From the NCBI GenBank assembly GCA_035622175.1, contig DASPVV010000005.1:1-64000 (forward strand): a DNA stretch of 64,000 nt. The letters run 5' to 3'. The stretch comes from JAFAGX01 sp035622175. Lineage in GTDB: Bacteria > Acidobacteriota > Terriglobia > Terriglobales > Acidobacteriaceae. Below the pieces are notes generated by a model. That model was not told the origin of the DNA and made no database searches. It worked only from the letters and a program-made list of their open reading frames with translations. Shown one piece after another: positions 9,608 to 17,612 of this stretch (position 1 is its first letter; the number at the start of each line of letters is the position of its first letter). The position numbers and the translations under genes were made by a program.

Positions 9608-10199
9608 ACCGGACTTGAGCTTAGGTTCGGGCTTGCGGCCCGCTATCTGCGGATCAAACTCACCAGGATGCCGACCCCGAGGTGAGCACGCCCGCGGATC
9701 TCGCTCGGGATTGGGCAAACACGGTTGCCGTCAGCAGAGCAGCTATTTTGTCTTGGGTCCCACCACTCTGTTTGTTATCCTGTGCGACGCCCTTCAATGT
9801 AGCCATAACCCAAACAACATTTTCACGCAACCAATGGTTTGCTCCCTGTTCCCGGCACCACCTGTTCCCTCGGTGAAGTTCGATTACGGTAGTACTCTGC
9901 CGGCACCGATTTTAGTAGCGCAGCGTTTCCACCCCGCGCTAAGGTAAGCCCACCTTCGCTACAGAAGGCGGTTTTGGCAAGCGCACAGTCGTTATCCTCG
10001 ACAGCGTTCGTATCAGCGGTCCGCACCCTCGTCGAAAGCCCGTCATGGCCAAGAACAACAACCCTCGATGCGGCTGGGCTCCTTTCAAGGCGCCGAGGCG
10101 GAACGAGCGAACAGAGGTTGCCTTCCGATGGTATGAGGATCCTGGCGCGGTATTTGGCGGAACAGACTGTGTTACCCGATTGCTCTCACAGGTAGGGGA
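9608..10199. other. Gap without recognisable gene
   Basis: Short frames exist on both strands but none has a convincing ribosome binding site, family motif or coherent composition. No RNA gene fold was recognised. Confidence 0.5.
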
Positions 10200-10316
10200 A
10201 TGTCTACCCTCAAGGGTTCTTGCGAGTCGGACAGGTCACAGCCCGTGGTGGAAGTCGTGAATACGATGGTGAAGGAAGGGCGGCAGTATGATCAGGAACG
10301 TTTGGCGATGGATTAA
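10200..10316 (+). CDS. Possible 38-residue small protein
   Basis: A short frame starting MSTLKGSCESDRSQPV and ending ERLAMD. It is polar and charged, unlike neighbouring noise frames, and has a purine-rich GGTAGGGGA immediately before ATG. The spacing is very tight, so translation is uncertain. No family is recognised. It could also be the 3' remnant of a lost gene. It overlaps the next candidate ORF in another frame. Confidence 0.2.
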   Translation: MSTLKGSCESDRSQPVVEVVNTMVKEGRQYDQERLAMD

Positions 10317-10614
10317 ATACTACGGGCGGCGTAAAAAGATTTATCGCAAGGATGGAACGGTGTTAATGCCGAGTATCCGATCATACGATCTGTTGGATTG
10401 TGCCACCGGCGACAAACAAGGCGGAAAACTCCTGCCGTGGCCGTCCCCTGCCATCCCGACCGCTACGAAACCAAGTGAGGGGATGCCTGTTTCCCTGCCT
10501 CCGGCTCCATGGGGAATAGCCGCGCGCCTCCGAGAACTGTACGTCGCCGTGAGGAGATCGCCCGGCAAGCAGGTTTCCCAACGCCCGAGGCTGCGCAATG
10601 CGTCCATCCGCTGA
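10288..10614 (+). CDS. Hypothetical small basic protein
   Basis: A 108-residue frame with GGAAGGG about 8 nt before ATG. The N-terminal third (MIRNVWRWIKYYGRRKKIYRKDG) is strongly basic and aromatic and looks protein-like; the rest is Pro/Arg-rich and less convincing. No family is recognised. It overlaps the next ORF by 17 nt. It may be real only in its first part, or may be a remnant. Confidence 0.3.
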   Translation: MIRNVWRWIKYYGRRKKIYRKDGTVLMPSIRSYDLLDCATGDKQGGKLLPWPSPAIPTATKPSEGMPVSLPPAPWGIAARLRELYVAVRRSPGKQVSQRPRLRNASIR

Positions 10615-10819
10615 TGGCATGTTGGATCAGGGATTGGGATCGGTCGTCAGACACTCCTTCCTCCCGTTGTTGATTGCCTTCAGTCTGCTGTTCGGTGCAT
10701 TGATCGTCGCGGGAAGAGCCGTGAGGCAGCAACAGTATCAGCAGACCTACAAAGCCTGCATCGTTGACGGAGAGAAATCCTATTATTGTGACGCCTTTGC
10801 AAGGGAGGCTGCCCGTTGA
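10598..10819 (+). CDS. Small single-pass membrane protein, hypothetical
   Basis: 73 residues with one clear TM helix (SFLPLLIAFSLLFGALIVAG) followed by a polar tail containing two Cys (YKACIVDGEKSYYCDAF). GAGG lies 5 nt before the ATG; a second ATG at 10619 is possible. The coherent hydrophobic-then-polar layout supports a real gene, though the family is unknown. The tail with two cysteines could form a disulfide if exported. Confidence 0.45.
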   Translation: MRPSADGMLDQGLGSVVRHSFLPLLIAFSLLFGALIVAGRAVRQQQYQQTYKACIVDGEKSYYCDAFAREAAR

Positions 10820-10844
10820 ATCCTGAGAACGGTTGGAGCCCTCC

Positions 10845-11150
10845 GATGCCAGGCCACCCACTTGCCATTCGGACAGCGTTGCTGGTCGCCGCCTAAGGTT
10901 GCTGGCCAGGCTTTCGGCCAGCATGGCAGGCGCAGCTTTCTTTTTTTTCGTTCCGTTTTGTTGGAAAGACGATAGCGCGCCAGGGTTCTTCATCATGAGC
11001 ACCCGGATGCAGGCACCCACTTGCCGGAAAGACAACTCAGCGGCTCACATTTCCTTCCGTGTCTCTTTCTCTCGATCTGGGAATGGGCGCTTTTGTTCCT
11101 GGTCGCCAGCTGGCCAGGCTTTGGGCCAACATGGCGGGCAGGGTGCGATA
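10845..11150. repeat. Degenerate duplicated segment at the 3' end of the flavoprotein gene
   Basis: Two imperfect copies share the same order of blocks: GATGC-AGGC-ACCCACTTGCC, then CTGGTCGCC, then a 31-bp block GCTGGCCAGGCTTT..GGCCA.CATGGC. The blocks lie at about 10845-10927 and 11007-11145. In the 31-bp block, 28 positions agree. Read on the minus strand, the second copy encodes the real C-terminal PAMLAQSLAS of the flavoprotein and the first encodes a non-genic PAMLAESLAS. It appears to be an old tandem duplication of the gene tail. Confidence 0.5.
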
Positions 11151-12257
11151 CACTCGGCGGCGAAGACCCAAGTAGCCTTGCGTTCCGTCAAAGAGATTGG
11201 ACATTAACCTGCGAAAACTCTCGCTTGCCGCGGTAAATTGAATGGTGCGTTCCAGGACAGATTTTCCCATCCACCGTCCGCTGTAGAAGCGATCGGACAT
11301 GTGGGCGGCGAGTTCAAGTTCCGGTAGAAAATGCTGGCGCAGCAGGTCAGGATAAGCCTCAGGTTCATTCGAGAGAAGGGCTTGCGACAGAAGCTCCGCC
11401 GAGCCCATTGCGTAATACAGGCCTTCGCCCGTCAGCGGATCTACCAGACCGGCGGCATCTCCGATCATGGCCCAACCCTCTCCGCTCAGCGGAACCCGGC
11501 GCAGGGTCTCGGCGCGCAGAGAGGGCAGGACGTGGGAATAGAATTGGGAGTCCTTGTAAGCAAAACCCAGGGCGGTAAGCGAGTGCTCGAGGATGTTTCT
11601 AAGCTCGGTGGCGCGGTTTGTGTGCATGCGACCACAGATCCCGGCGGAGAGATGATCCGCACGGGGAAAGAGCCAAATATAGCCGTGAAGGCCATGCAGG
11701 AACTGAATCTGCATCACGCCGCTACGACCCGGAATGTAGTATCCGGCGGTAATCATGAGATCTTGCGGAGCGAAGGGTTGGCACAGTTGCTTGCGCAACG
11801 AGTTCCGGGCTCCAGCGGCGATCACCAGGTAGGCAGCTTTCCACGAAGACCGGTTGGAACGGATCTGCCACTGGCTGGCTCGACGCTCCAGGTGGACGAC
11901 GCGATCCTGGATGATTTCCGCCCCGGAACGAGCCGCCAGGTCGAGAAGAAGGCCGTTCAACGCGTGGCGGGAGAAAATTGCGATCGGGTGCTCCAGAGGA
12001 AAACAGACACGGTGCCCCGAGGGAGCAATCAACTCGCATTCCCTTACCCAATTCCGATCGACCGCCGCCCTACGAAGAAATGGCCAATGAAGAAGCGCCT
12101 TGTGGGTGAGACCGCCCCCGCACGGCTTTTCCCACGCCAGCTTTTCGTCGAATACGATAACTCTGCGACGGCTTTGGGCTAGAGAGGCGGCGGCAAGGGC
12201 GCCGGCAGGGCCTCCACCCACAATCGCGATGGTGTTCGCGTCACGCGCTTCCGGCAT
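11037..12257 (-). CDS. Geranylgeranyl reductase-family FAD-dependent oxidoreductase
   Basis: 406 residues. The N-terminal dinucleotide motif IAIVGGGPAGALAAASLA and the second FAD motif MIGDAAGLVDPLTGEGLYYAM place it in the geranylgeranyl reductase/p-hydroxybenzoate hydroxylase-like flavoprotein group; CGGGLTHKALL after strand two is typical of the GGR subfamily. Members reduce isoprenoid chains or hydroxylate lipids or quinones; the substrate cannot be told here. It is transcribed alone. The C-terminus lies in a duplicated segment and may have been altered by it (SRERDTEGNVSR tail). Confidence 0.85.
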   Translation of the reverse strand: MPEARDANTIAIVGGGPAGALAAASLAQSRRRVIVFDEKLAWEKPCGGGLTHKALLHWPFLRRAAVDRNWVRECELIAPSGHRVCFPLEHPIAIFSRHALNGLLLDLAARSGAEIIQDRVVHLERRASQWQIRSNRSSWKAAYLVIAAGARNSLRKQLCQPFAPQDLMITAGYYIPGRSGVMQIQFLHGLHGYIWLFPRADHLSAGICGRMHTNRATELRNILEHSLTALGFAYKDSQFYSHVLPSLRAETLRRVPLSGEGWAMIGDAAGLVDPLTGEGLYYAMGSAELLSQALLSNEPEAYPDLLRQHFLPELELAAHMSDRFYSGRWMGKSVLERTIQFTAASESFRRLMSNLFDGTQGYLGLRRRVYRTLPAMLAQSLASWRPGTKAPIPRSRERDTEGNVSR

Positions 12258-12686
12258 GTTCGAAGCAGCCTCGGTGAGGCGCAGCCCGGAGTCCCGGTCC
12301 GCGACTCCCGATTCCCCTACCCGTCAAATCATTCTATCGTGCGGCGAAAAGCAGGCGGGTGAAACGCGTGCTTCTTCGAATCCAAAACCTTTGGTTCGGG
12401 TGGCAGATCGTCGCCTTTTTGATTCGCGCACGCCCACCGCAGGTCGGCGGGTCTCCCGGTCCGGTTCGCGAAGCCAAGGTCTTCGGTTTGTCCCAGAGTT
12501 GCCGGGGGTGGGTCTTTGCGGTTCGCGGATTCAGTGGGGAAAGAAATCCCCGGTGACAGACCGAGGGGATCGACACCCACTCTCGAGGGAAAGGTCGTGC
12601 TCAGGATGCTGGAACGGATCCCCTTTGGCCGATCTAACCTCAGTCGCTACCCGGCGCTTGCGGGAGGGCAGAGATTGGATCGAGGA
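12258..12686. other. Intergenic region with a hairpin, no gene
   Basis: No credible coding frame. A compact hairpin at 12377-12398 pairs CGAA-CCAAA with TTTGG-TTCG around an ACC loop, with one bulge. It lies between two minus-strand genes and has no clear T-tract, so terminator function is doubtful. Confidence 0.4.
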
Positions 12687-12962
12687 TCACTGGACCTGAT
12701 TCAGTCCCTGGTAAATTGCCACCCCGGCAATTACCAGGATCAGAACTCCGGATGCCGCCCCCAGCCACTTCACAAAGGGGGTAACTTTGTTCAGCTTGTG
12801 CATGATCTCCGCCTGCTCCTGTGCCATGCCTGAAGCAGACTCGTCAAGAAACAGCTGGTCATCCTCATGCATCGTAAGAGTACTACGATAGATCAGGAGG
12901 ATAATCAGAACACCGGTGAGAACACCCCAAATTATCAGCGGCCACATCAGCATGGACATCAT
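12687..12962 (-). CDS. Small two-TM membrane protein, hypothetical
   Basis: 91 residues with one TM at each end (WPLIIWGVLTGVLIILLIY and WLGAASGVLILVIAGVAIY) flanking an acidic cytosolic or periplasmic loop (MHEDDQLFLDESASGMAQEQAEI). The start is preceded by a G-rich GGGGGTGG. No family is recognised; similar small proteins are common near respiratory or envelope genes. It is separated from the flavoprotein gene by more than 400 nt and so is probably expressed alone. Confidence 0.7.
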   Translation of the reverse strand: MMSMLMWPLIIWGVLTGVLIILLIYRSTLTMHEDDQLFLDESASGMAQEQAEIMHKLNKVTPFVKWLGAASGVLILVIAGVAIYQGLNQVQ

Positions 12963-13139
12963 ATGCCACCCCCGTGCTGATCAGTGAGTTCCTGAGCCCG
13001 AGGCTCCTGCCCGAGATTATAGCTCCAGATTGCAAACCAGACGGTTTTTTTGTTCGGTTCTTCCCTCCGAAAGCCTGCAAACTGCGACCTCTGAATCGAT
13101 CCGCTCATCTAAGTAACGTCGATTGGGCCGGAAATAAGC

Positions 13140-13190
13140 TTGTGCGTTTCCTGCCCAGTTTTGGTATAATCATTAGCGCTATCAAGGAGA
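13140..13190 (+). promoter_or_regulatory. Promoter and RBS of the iscA-like gene
   Basis: A perfect -10 TATAAT at 13165-13170 with a weak TTGTGC at 13140-13145 (19-bp spacer), then AAGGAGA at 13184-13190, 4 nt before the ATG. The strong -10 suggests constitutive sigma-70-type expression. Confidence 0.6.
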
Positions 13191-13194
13191 TACA

Positions 13195-13569
13195 ATGGCA
13201 ACCACCACTACTCCCACGACCCCTGACACCAAGCCGAAATCAGCCCCGGTCACCCTTACCCCAAACGCGATCAAGAAGGTTAAGGAGATCATGGCGCAGC
13301 AAGAACCGGTTCCTGCCGGCCTGCGTGTGGGCGTGGTCGGGGGCGGCTGCTCCGGGTTCTCCTATTCCATGACCTTCGAAAACAATGCTGGCCTCATGGA
13401 CAAGACGTTCGACATGGACGGCCTGAAGGTGTACGTCGATGCTACTTCCGTGATGTACCTCCAGGGCTGCAGTGTGGATTACGTGGAGACTCTGGAAGGC
13501 GCCGGCTTCAAATTCGAGAATCCCAACGTGAAGAGTACCTGTGGTTGTGGGTCATCGTTCAGCGTGTAG
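13195..13569 (+). CDS. A-type iron-sulfur cluster carrier (IscA/ErpA/HesB family)
   Basis: 124 residues. After a Thr/Pro-rich N-terminal tail (residues 1-18), the conserved domain carries the three cluster cysteines at 52 (GGGCSGFSY), 116 and 118 (STCGCGSSF), exactly the A-type spacing. It binds and transfers Fe-S clusters to apo-enzymes in the cytoplasm. No isc or suf genes adjoin it; it stands alone between its own promoter and terminator. An extra Cys at 92 is not part of the canonical set. ErpA versus IscA cannot be decided from sequence alone. Confidence 0.95.
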   Translation: MATTTTPTTPDTKPKSAPVTLTPNAIKKVKEIMAQQEPVPAGLRVGVVGGGCSGFSYSMTFENNAGLMDKTFDMDGLKVYVDATSVMYLQGCSVDYVETLEGAGFKFENPNVKSTCGCGSSFSV

Positions 13570-13594
13570 GGTTTCGCTGGCCTTAAGTTCAAAG

Positions 13595-13622
13595 ACCTCG
13601 CCGTCATGCGACGAGGTTTTTT
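13595..13622 (+). terminator. Rho-independent terminator after the iscA-like gene
   Basis: ACCTCG at 13595-13600 pairs with CGAGGT at 13612-13617, followed directly by a T-tract ending at 13622. It lies 25 nt after the stop codon. Confidence 0.8.
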
Positions 13623-13754
13623 GTTTGTCCGCCGCGAGCTGCCACCAGAGCGCGGACCCTGCGACCGCTGCTGGGGCTAGGAACGCCTCACCTCTTACTT
13701 GCTCCGCCGGTCGATACGGGCAAGTGTACCTTAATCGCCGACGGCTGCCGGCAG

Positions 13755-14792
13755 CTATTGGGGAGCTTGATCGGGTGGAAACTGCGGTTGTTGCAAGGGT
13801 TGCTGCGATGGCTGAGACTGCGCCGGCTGCATGGGCTGCATGCCTGGGGACATCGGGGATCCTCCTTGGAATCCGAACTGCGAGCCTTGTGCGCCAAAGG
13901 GTGAATTCGGCTGTCCTCCCTGGTTTCCCGGAGTGCCTGGCTGTACTCCCCCGGCGAACGATTGCAGTCCCTGATTCGGCGTGGTGATCAGTCCGCCCCG
14001 ATCCATGCTCTGATCATAGATGAACTGCCACTGGTAGTAGTGATCCTTCTTGTTGAAAATACGAATAGTTTTTTCTTTGCTGACGCTGGCTACGCCAATC
14101 ATGGGGCCGCCGCCGAAGACCTTATTATCACTATTCGTGGTTGCTTGGCCGGACGGTGTGGAAGTCGGGCCAGCCGGAGCTCCCGGCGTAAGGCTCTGGT
14201 CGGGATTGGCTCCGCTATCCTGCTGGCCGGATGCTTGTGGGCTGGGGGAAGCCTGAGGGGCGGGGGTTCCGTTGCTCCCGAACGTGCCTCCGCCAAAACT
14301 ATTTGCCCCGAACGTATTTCCCCCGAACGTATTCCCCCCGAGTCCGCCGAAGCCGCTGCGGGCGAACAAACTGTTGCCGTTGCCAAACGCCCCCGACTGG
14401 GACGCCAAGTTGGCCGCAGAAGTGGCTCCGGCCAGGCCCGGTCCAAACGACATCTGCACGTCGCCCATGCGCAAGATCTTGAAATCCTTCCCCGTAACTG
14501 GATCTTTGTAAACTTTCCGTAAGAAGTGGATGTTGTTGGTGTTTTGCAAATCTTCGATTTTCGTGGGATAGCGGCCGAACTTCTTGACGTAGTGCTTAAT
14601 CGCGCGCGAGTACTGCACGCCGCGATGAATCAGTTCCTCTTCGCGGTCGCGTTTCATTTGGTGTACGACTGCGGGCGCAAGCACGGTCATGGCAATGGCC
14701 AAGAGCGCCACAAACAGAATCAGGGTGAGGAGGACATAGCCATCAGCCTCACTGCCATGGCGGTGTCGGCGAACTGTGAAACTCAAGCCCAT
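13755..14792 (-). CDS. Pseudopilin-like protein of the secretion/pilus operon, with Gly/Asn/Phe repeats
   Basis: 345 residues from the ATG at 14792, chosen because AAGGAG precedes it closely; a TTG 30 nt upstream is weaker. A short basic leader ends in G before YVLLTLILFVALLAIAM, like a prepilin-peptidase site, but the residue at mature position 5 is Thr, not Glu. A helical stem and a KFGRYPTKIEDLQNTNN region typical of GspG-like pseudopilins follow. The middle is a low-complexity run of NTFGG-type repeats, and the C-terminus is Gln/Pro-rich. It is the last gene of the PilMNO operon. Probably a minor pseudopilin or surface-displayed pilin variant. Confidence 0.7.
   Translation of the reverse strand: MGLSFTVRRHRHGSEADGYVLLTLILFVALLAIAMTVLAPAVVHQMKRDREEELIHRGVQYSRAIKHYVKKFGRYPTKIEDLQNTNNIHFLRKVYKDPVTGKDFKILRMGDVQMSFGPGLAGATSAANLASQSGAFGNGNSLFARSGFGGLGGNTFGGNTFGANSFGGGTFGSNGTPAPQASPSPQASGQQDSGANPDQSLTPGAPAGPTSTPSGQATTNSDNKVFGGGPMIGVASVSKEKTIRIFNKKDHYYQWQFIYDQSMDRGGLITTPNQGLQSFAGGVQPGTPGNQGGQPNSPFGAQGSQFGFQGGSPMSPGMQPMQPAQSQPSQQPLQQPQFPPDQAPQ
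14271..14340. repeat. Short tandem repeats within the pseudopilin gene
   Basis: About four degenerate copies of a roughly 15-bp unit based on CCCCGAACGTATT (plus-strand sense), encoding repeated NTFGG/NSFGG on the minus strand. Such arrays can vary in copy number by slippage. Confidence 0.6.
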
Positions 14793-14884
14793 CGTCTCCT
14801 TACCACCGGTCTCGGCCGTCAAGAGTGTCGAACCCGCGTTGGGTTCCTAACCATGACTGGCTCGCGATCCAGACCCTGCCTTTC

Positions 14885-15460
14885 TCATCCCTGGGTCAGA
14901 GGGATATTCTGCCGGTTGTTGTTGAGCACATCCTCGATCTCCACCTGGGTGGGCGTGATGCGCAGAATCTTGTAGCGCCGGTCTATGATGTCGCCCTCGG
15001 CGGCGATGAATACATCTTCGCCTTGCGACAGGAAGATTCTCTTAGGTTCGCCCGGTTCGCTCGCGAAGCCATAAAACTTCAAGTTGATGGGCGGCGGTGG
15101 CGGTGGCCCCTGGACAACCGGGACCTTATCCGCGACGGGGGGCGCCACAGGCTTTGGAATCTCCACCTGCGCCAAAAAGATGTTTCTTCCGGAGCCTGCA
15201 TACTTCCTGTCTTCGCTGACTTTGAGCCAGTCGGTGCGCAGGCTGGGATCGATCGATCGTGGCACCATTGCCAGCTTCCTGCCCTTGAGCCGATGGGCCC
15301 GGTTTCGCGGCACCACTCGATCGGCCCTGGCCGAAACCTCGGGGTTGGCGGGAGCCGGCGCTCCCGAGGCGAAGATCATCCTGCCCACCAGCACGAGCGC
15401 GATCCCCATCAACACGACGGAGGCGACCAGCTTGTTTCGGTTCTCACTTCCCAGCTTCAC
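14885..15460 (-). CDS. GspC/PilP-like inner-membrane protein
   Basis: 191 residues: an N-terminal anchor (LVASVVLMGIALVLVGRMIF), a Pro/Ala-rich linker including a run of six prolines, and a C-terminal beta domain (LKFYGFASEPGEPKRIFLSQGEDVFIAAEGDII) like the homology region of GspC or of PilP. It should connect the inner-membrane PilN/PilO platform with the secretin. The start is GTG, placed immediately after the PilO-like stop with no gap, which indicates coupling. The hybrid arrangement fits the type II secretion-like pilus systems of Acidobacteria. Confidence 0.75.
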   Translation of the reverse strand: MKLGSENRNKLVASVVLMGIALVLVGRMIFASGAPAPANPEVSARADRVVPRNRAHRLKGRKLAMVPRSIDPSLRTDWLKVSEDRKYAGSGRNIFLAQVEIPKPVAPPVADKVPVVQGPPPPPPINLKFYGFASEPGEPKRIFLSQGEDVFIAAEGDIIDRRYKILRITPTQVEIEDVLNNNRQNIPLTQG

Positions 15461-16003
15461 CTATGCCGCACCTGTCCTCAAGTAGGTTTCCGCCTTCATG
15501 TTCAGCCTGACCACTCCGGCTTGCGCGCCGCCTAACTGAACGCCGTCGACCAGAAAGAACATCCGATCGCGTTCGAGAGCGTTGATGAAACGGGCCAGTT
15601 GCAGATAATCCCCTGCCAGGTCTGCATCGATTTCCACGCGCCGCAGCCCCACGTCTTCGGGATCCTTCAGCGAGTACTTAAAGCTGCCAATCCGCACGCC
15701 GTTTTCCGAAGCCACTTTCCCGAGATTTTCTGCAATCTCGGAGGACTCTTGCGGCAAGCGCCGCTGATAGAACTCCTCGATCTGCTGGTTGGCCACGGGA
15801 ATTTTCTTGTCCAACCCGCGTAATGGGGCAATCTCACGCGTCTTCAGTTGCAGTTCCAGCCAGAGCTGCCCGAGCTCGGCTCGCCGCGAAGACTGCGACC
15901 CGACCAGAGGAGAAAAGAACACCGCGACCGCAGCCACATCGATCAGGGCCATCGTGGCCAGGGCAATTTTCAACTTCTGGCGGGTTTGTCTTAGGTCGGG
16001 CAT
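15461..16003 (-). CDS. PilO-like pilus/secretion assembly protein
   Basis: 180 residues with one N-terminal TM (IALATMALIDVAAVAVFF), a coiled-coil (RRAELGQLWLELQLKTREI) and a ferredoxin-like periplasmic domain containing GDYLQLARFINALER, characteristic of PilO/GspM. It pairs with the PilN-like protein to form the inner-membrane alignment complex. The start overlaps the PilN stop by one base (TAATG). Low sequence identity to model proteins is usual; order and topology carry the assignment. Confidence 0.8.
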   Translation of the reverse strand: MPDLRQTRQKLKIALATMALIDVAAVAVFFSPLVGSQSSRRAELGQLWLELQLKTREIAPLRGLDKKIPVANQQIEEFYQRRLPQESSEIAENLGKVASENGVRIGSFKYSLKDPEDVGLRRVEIDADLAGDYLQLARFINALERDRMFFLVDGVQLGGAQAGVVRLNMKAETYLRTGAA

Positions 16004-16611
16004 TAGGGTGTCGTCTCCCGCGGGTTCTGCAATTCGATCCCGGGCACGTACAACGCGCTGATGTCAAACGTGACCGAATCTCCGGCATTGGTGCCGAAGC
16101 CGCTTTGCACGCTTTCCTGTTCGATCTGCGTGTCGTGAAAGTGGGTCGAAGTTTCCATCTTGCGCACCAGTTCGAGTGCCCGTTCCCGAGAATCTCCGGC
16201 GACTACCAGCTTGATCGCCAATTCATTGTCGCTCGACAATTCCGGACGAATCGATACGACATGCACCCGCGGCGGCATCACTCGTTCCAAATCTTCAAAC
16301 ACCTGGGTCCAAGAAAACGCTTTGCGATAAAAGAGGTCGTTGAGGAACTGCGAGCGGTCGCGCGTGCCCGCGTTCTTGGGCAAGTTCATGAGCGCCTGTG
16401 CATCCCCCTTCTCTTTGTCGCGCACTTCAATTTGTGTCTGATACTGGGCGATCATCGCCCTTTCTTTTCGCGCGGCGAGCCATCCGACGAGGGTGAAATA
16501 GAGCAACCCGGCGGTGACGGCGCCCATGGCGATCAGCCCTCCGCCCCAGCGCAGCCAGAAACGCTGCGCATCTTCGTAGGGTTGGGTCGCGAGATTGATG
16601 TCTAGGCGCAT
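16003..16611 (-). CDS. PilN-like pilus/secretion assembly protein
   Basis: 202 residues. The N-terminal MRLDINLATQPYED matches the conserved INL motif of PilN, which binds PilM in the cytoplasm. One TM (GGGLIAMGAVTAGLLYFTLVG), a coiled-coil and a periplasmic ferredoxin-like domain with RVHVVSIRPE follow. It lies 1 nt after the PilM-like gene and overlaps the PilO-like gene, the canonical M-N-O order. Confidence 0.85.
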   Translation of the reverse strand: MRLDINLATQPYEDAQRFWLRWGGGLIAMGAVTAGLLYFTLVGWLAARKERAMIAQYQTQIEVRDKEKGDAQALMNLPKNAGTRDRSQFLNDLFYRKAFSWTQVFEDLERVMPPRVHVVSIRPELSSDNELAIKLVVAGDSRERALELVRKMETSTHFHDTQIEQESVQSGFGTNAGDSVTFDISALYVPGIELQNPRETTP

Positions 16612-16612
16612 T

Positions 16613-17497
16613 TTAGGAAAGCAGGGCTCCGACCACTCCCGCCATCCTCCATTTCGGAACCACGCCGACGCTGGCTCCGAGCTGCGAAGAGCCTACCAAT
16701 TCCCCGACCGAAACGCCGGTCTGGGCGCCGAGCGCCGGCACGGCACCGGCGGAGTCGGCCAGACCAGCGACAAAGATCTGCTCCAGATTCAGGTGGTAGG
16801 TGTCCTGAAAGAACACGATCGAAGGATAAATCTCCTCCCCCAGTTGCTCTCCCGAAACCGCCACTCCCCGAGGGTTCTCCAAGGTGCGAAACAGCAACAA
16901 CTGTTGTTTATCCATGATCGCGATGCTGGTCGTGCGCGCGTCCACCTTGACCACCATCGTAGGTCCCTCTGCCTTCGCCGCCCCCAAGGCGGCCAGCATC
17001 GAGGGCAAGACCACGCCAGGTGCGTAGCCGGCCTCGCGAAAGGCAGATTCGTAGTCTTCGACCACGCTGGTCACGGCCACCGCGGCGATCACCCGCACCG
17101 CGTTCTCGGAAGCCTGCGCATGGTAGGAGACCTTGGCCTTGTCGACGTCAAAGGGCAGCGACTTCTTCAGCCGAAACCGGACCACGGCTTCGGCTTCCTC
17201 GTGTTTTGCCGGAAGCGTCTCAAAATCCAGGAGCGCCACTCGCACGGCGGCATCGGGGAGCACGGCAATCACATCACGCGAGCGGCCGCCCACCGCCGCC
17301 AAGGTTTCGCGAACCATGGCCAGCACCCGGTCCCGCTGACGGAGGTTGGTTTCGGTTAGGTCGGGAACCAGGCTGCCCGGCGACAGTTCCCCGGCCGCGC
17401 ACACTTCGATCGCGTCGCCCCGCTCACCCACCCGAGCCGCAAGCACTCGATCGGCGGCGACTTCGCAGGCCAGTTTGGGCTTGGGTCGCGAAATCAT
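16613..17497 (-). CDS. PilM-like actin-fold ATPase
   Basis: 294 residues of the PilM/GspL cytoplasmic type: actin-like ATPase fold with RVALLDFETLPAKHEEAEAVVRF..KKSLPFD, the region conserved in PilM, and the phosphate-binding VKVDARTTSIAIMD near the centre. It binds the INL motif of PilN and links the inner-membrane ring to the motor ATPase. It starts the PilMNO block, about 115 nt downstream of the ATPase gene. Confidence 0.85.
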   Translation of the reverse strand: MISRPKPKLACEVAADRVLAARVGERGDAIEVCAAGELSPGSLVPDLTETNLRQRDRVLAMVRETLAAVGGRSRDVIAVLPDAAVRVALLDFETLPAKHEEAEAVVRFRLKKSLPFDVDKAKVSYHAQASENAVRVIAAVAVTSVVEDYESAFREAGYAPGVVLPSMLAALGAAKAEGPTMVVKVDARTTSIAIMDKQQLLLFRTLENPRGVAVSGEQLGEEIYPSIVFFQDTYHLNLEQIFVAGLADSAGAVPALGAQTGVSVGELVGSSQLGASVGVVPKWRMAGVVGALLS

Positions 17498-17612
17498 TCC
17501 GAATCCGGGCTCTTCCTAGTACCTATTAGTAGAACGCTTGCCAGCCGGTCCTTGCAATAACTGGAAGGGCACTTTGAGCATTGACCCAACGGATCGTCGG
17601 AACCCGGCCGCA

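Noticed and set aside
9608..10199. Possible tRNA or structured RNA
   Set aside because: No cloverleaf, T-loop consensus or conserved motif could be found by eye.
14271..14340. Repeat array as CRISPR
   Set aside because: The units are about 15 bp with no spacers and encode NTFGG repeats inside a pseudopilin frame.
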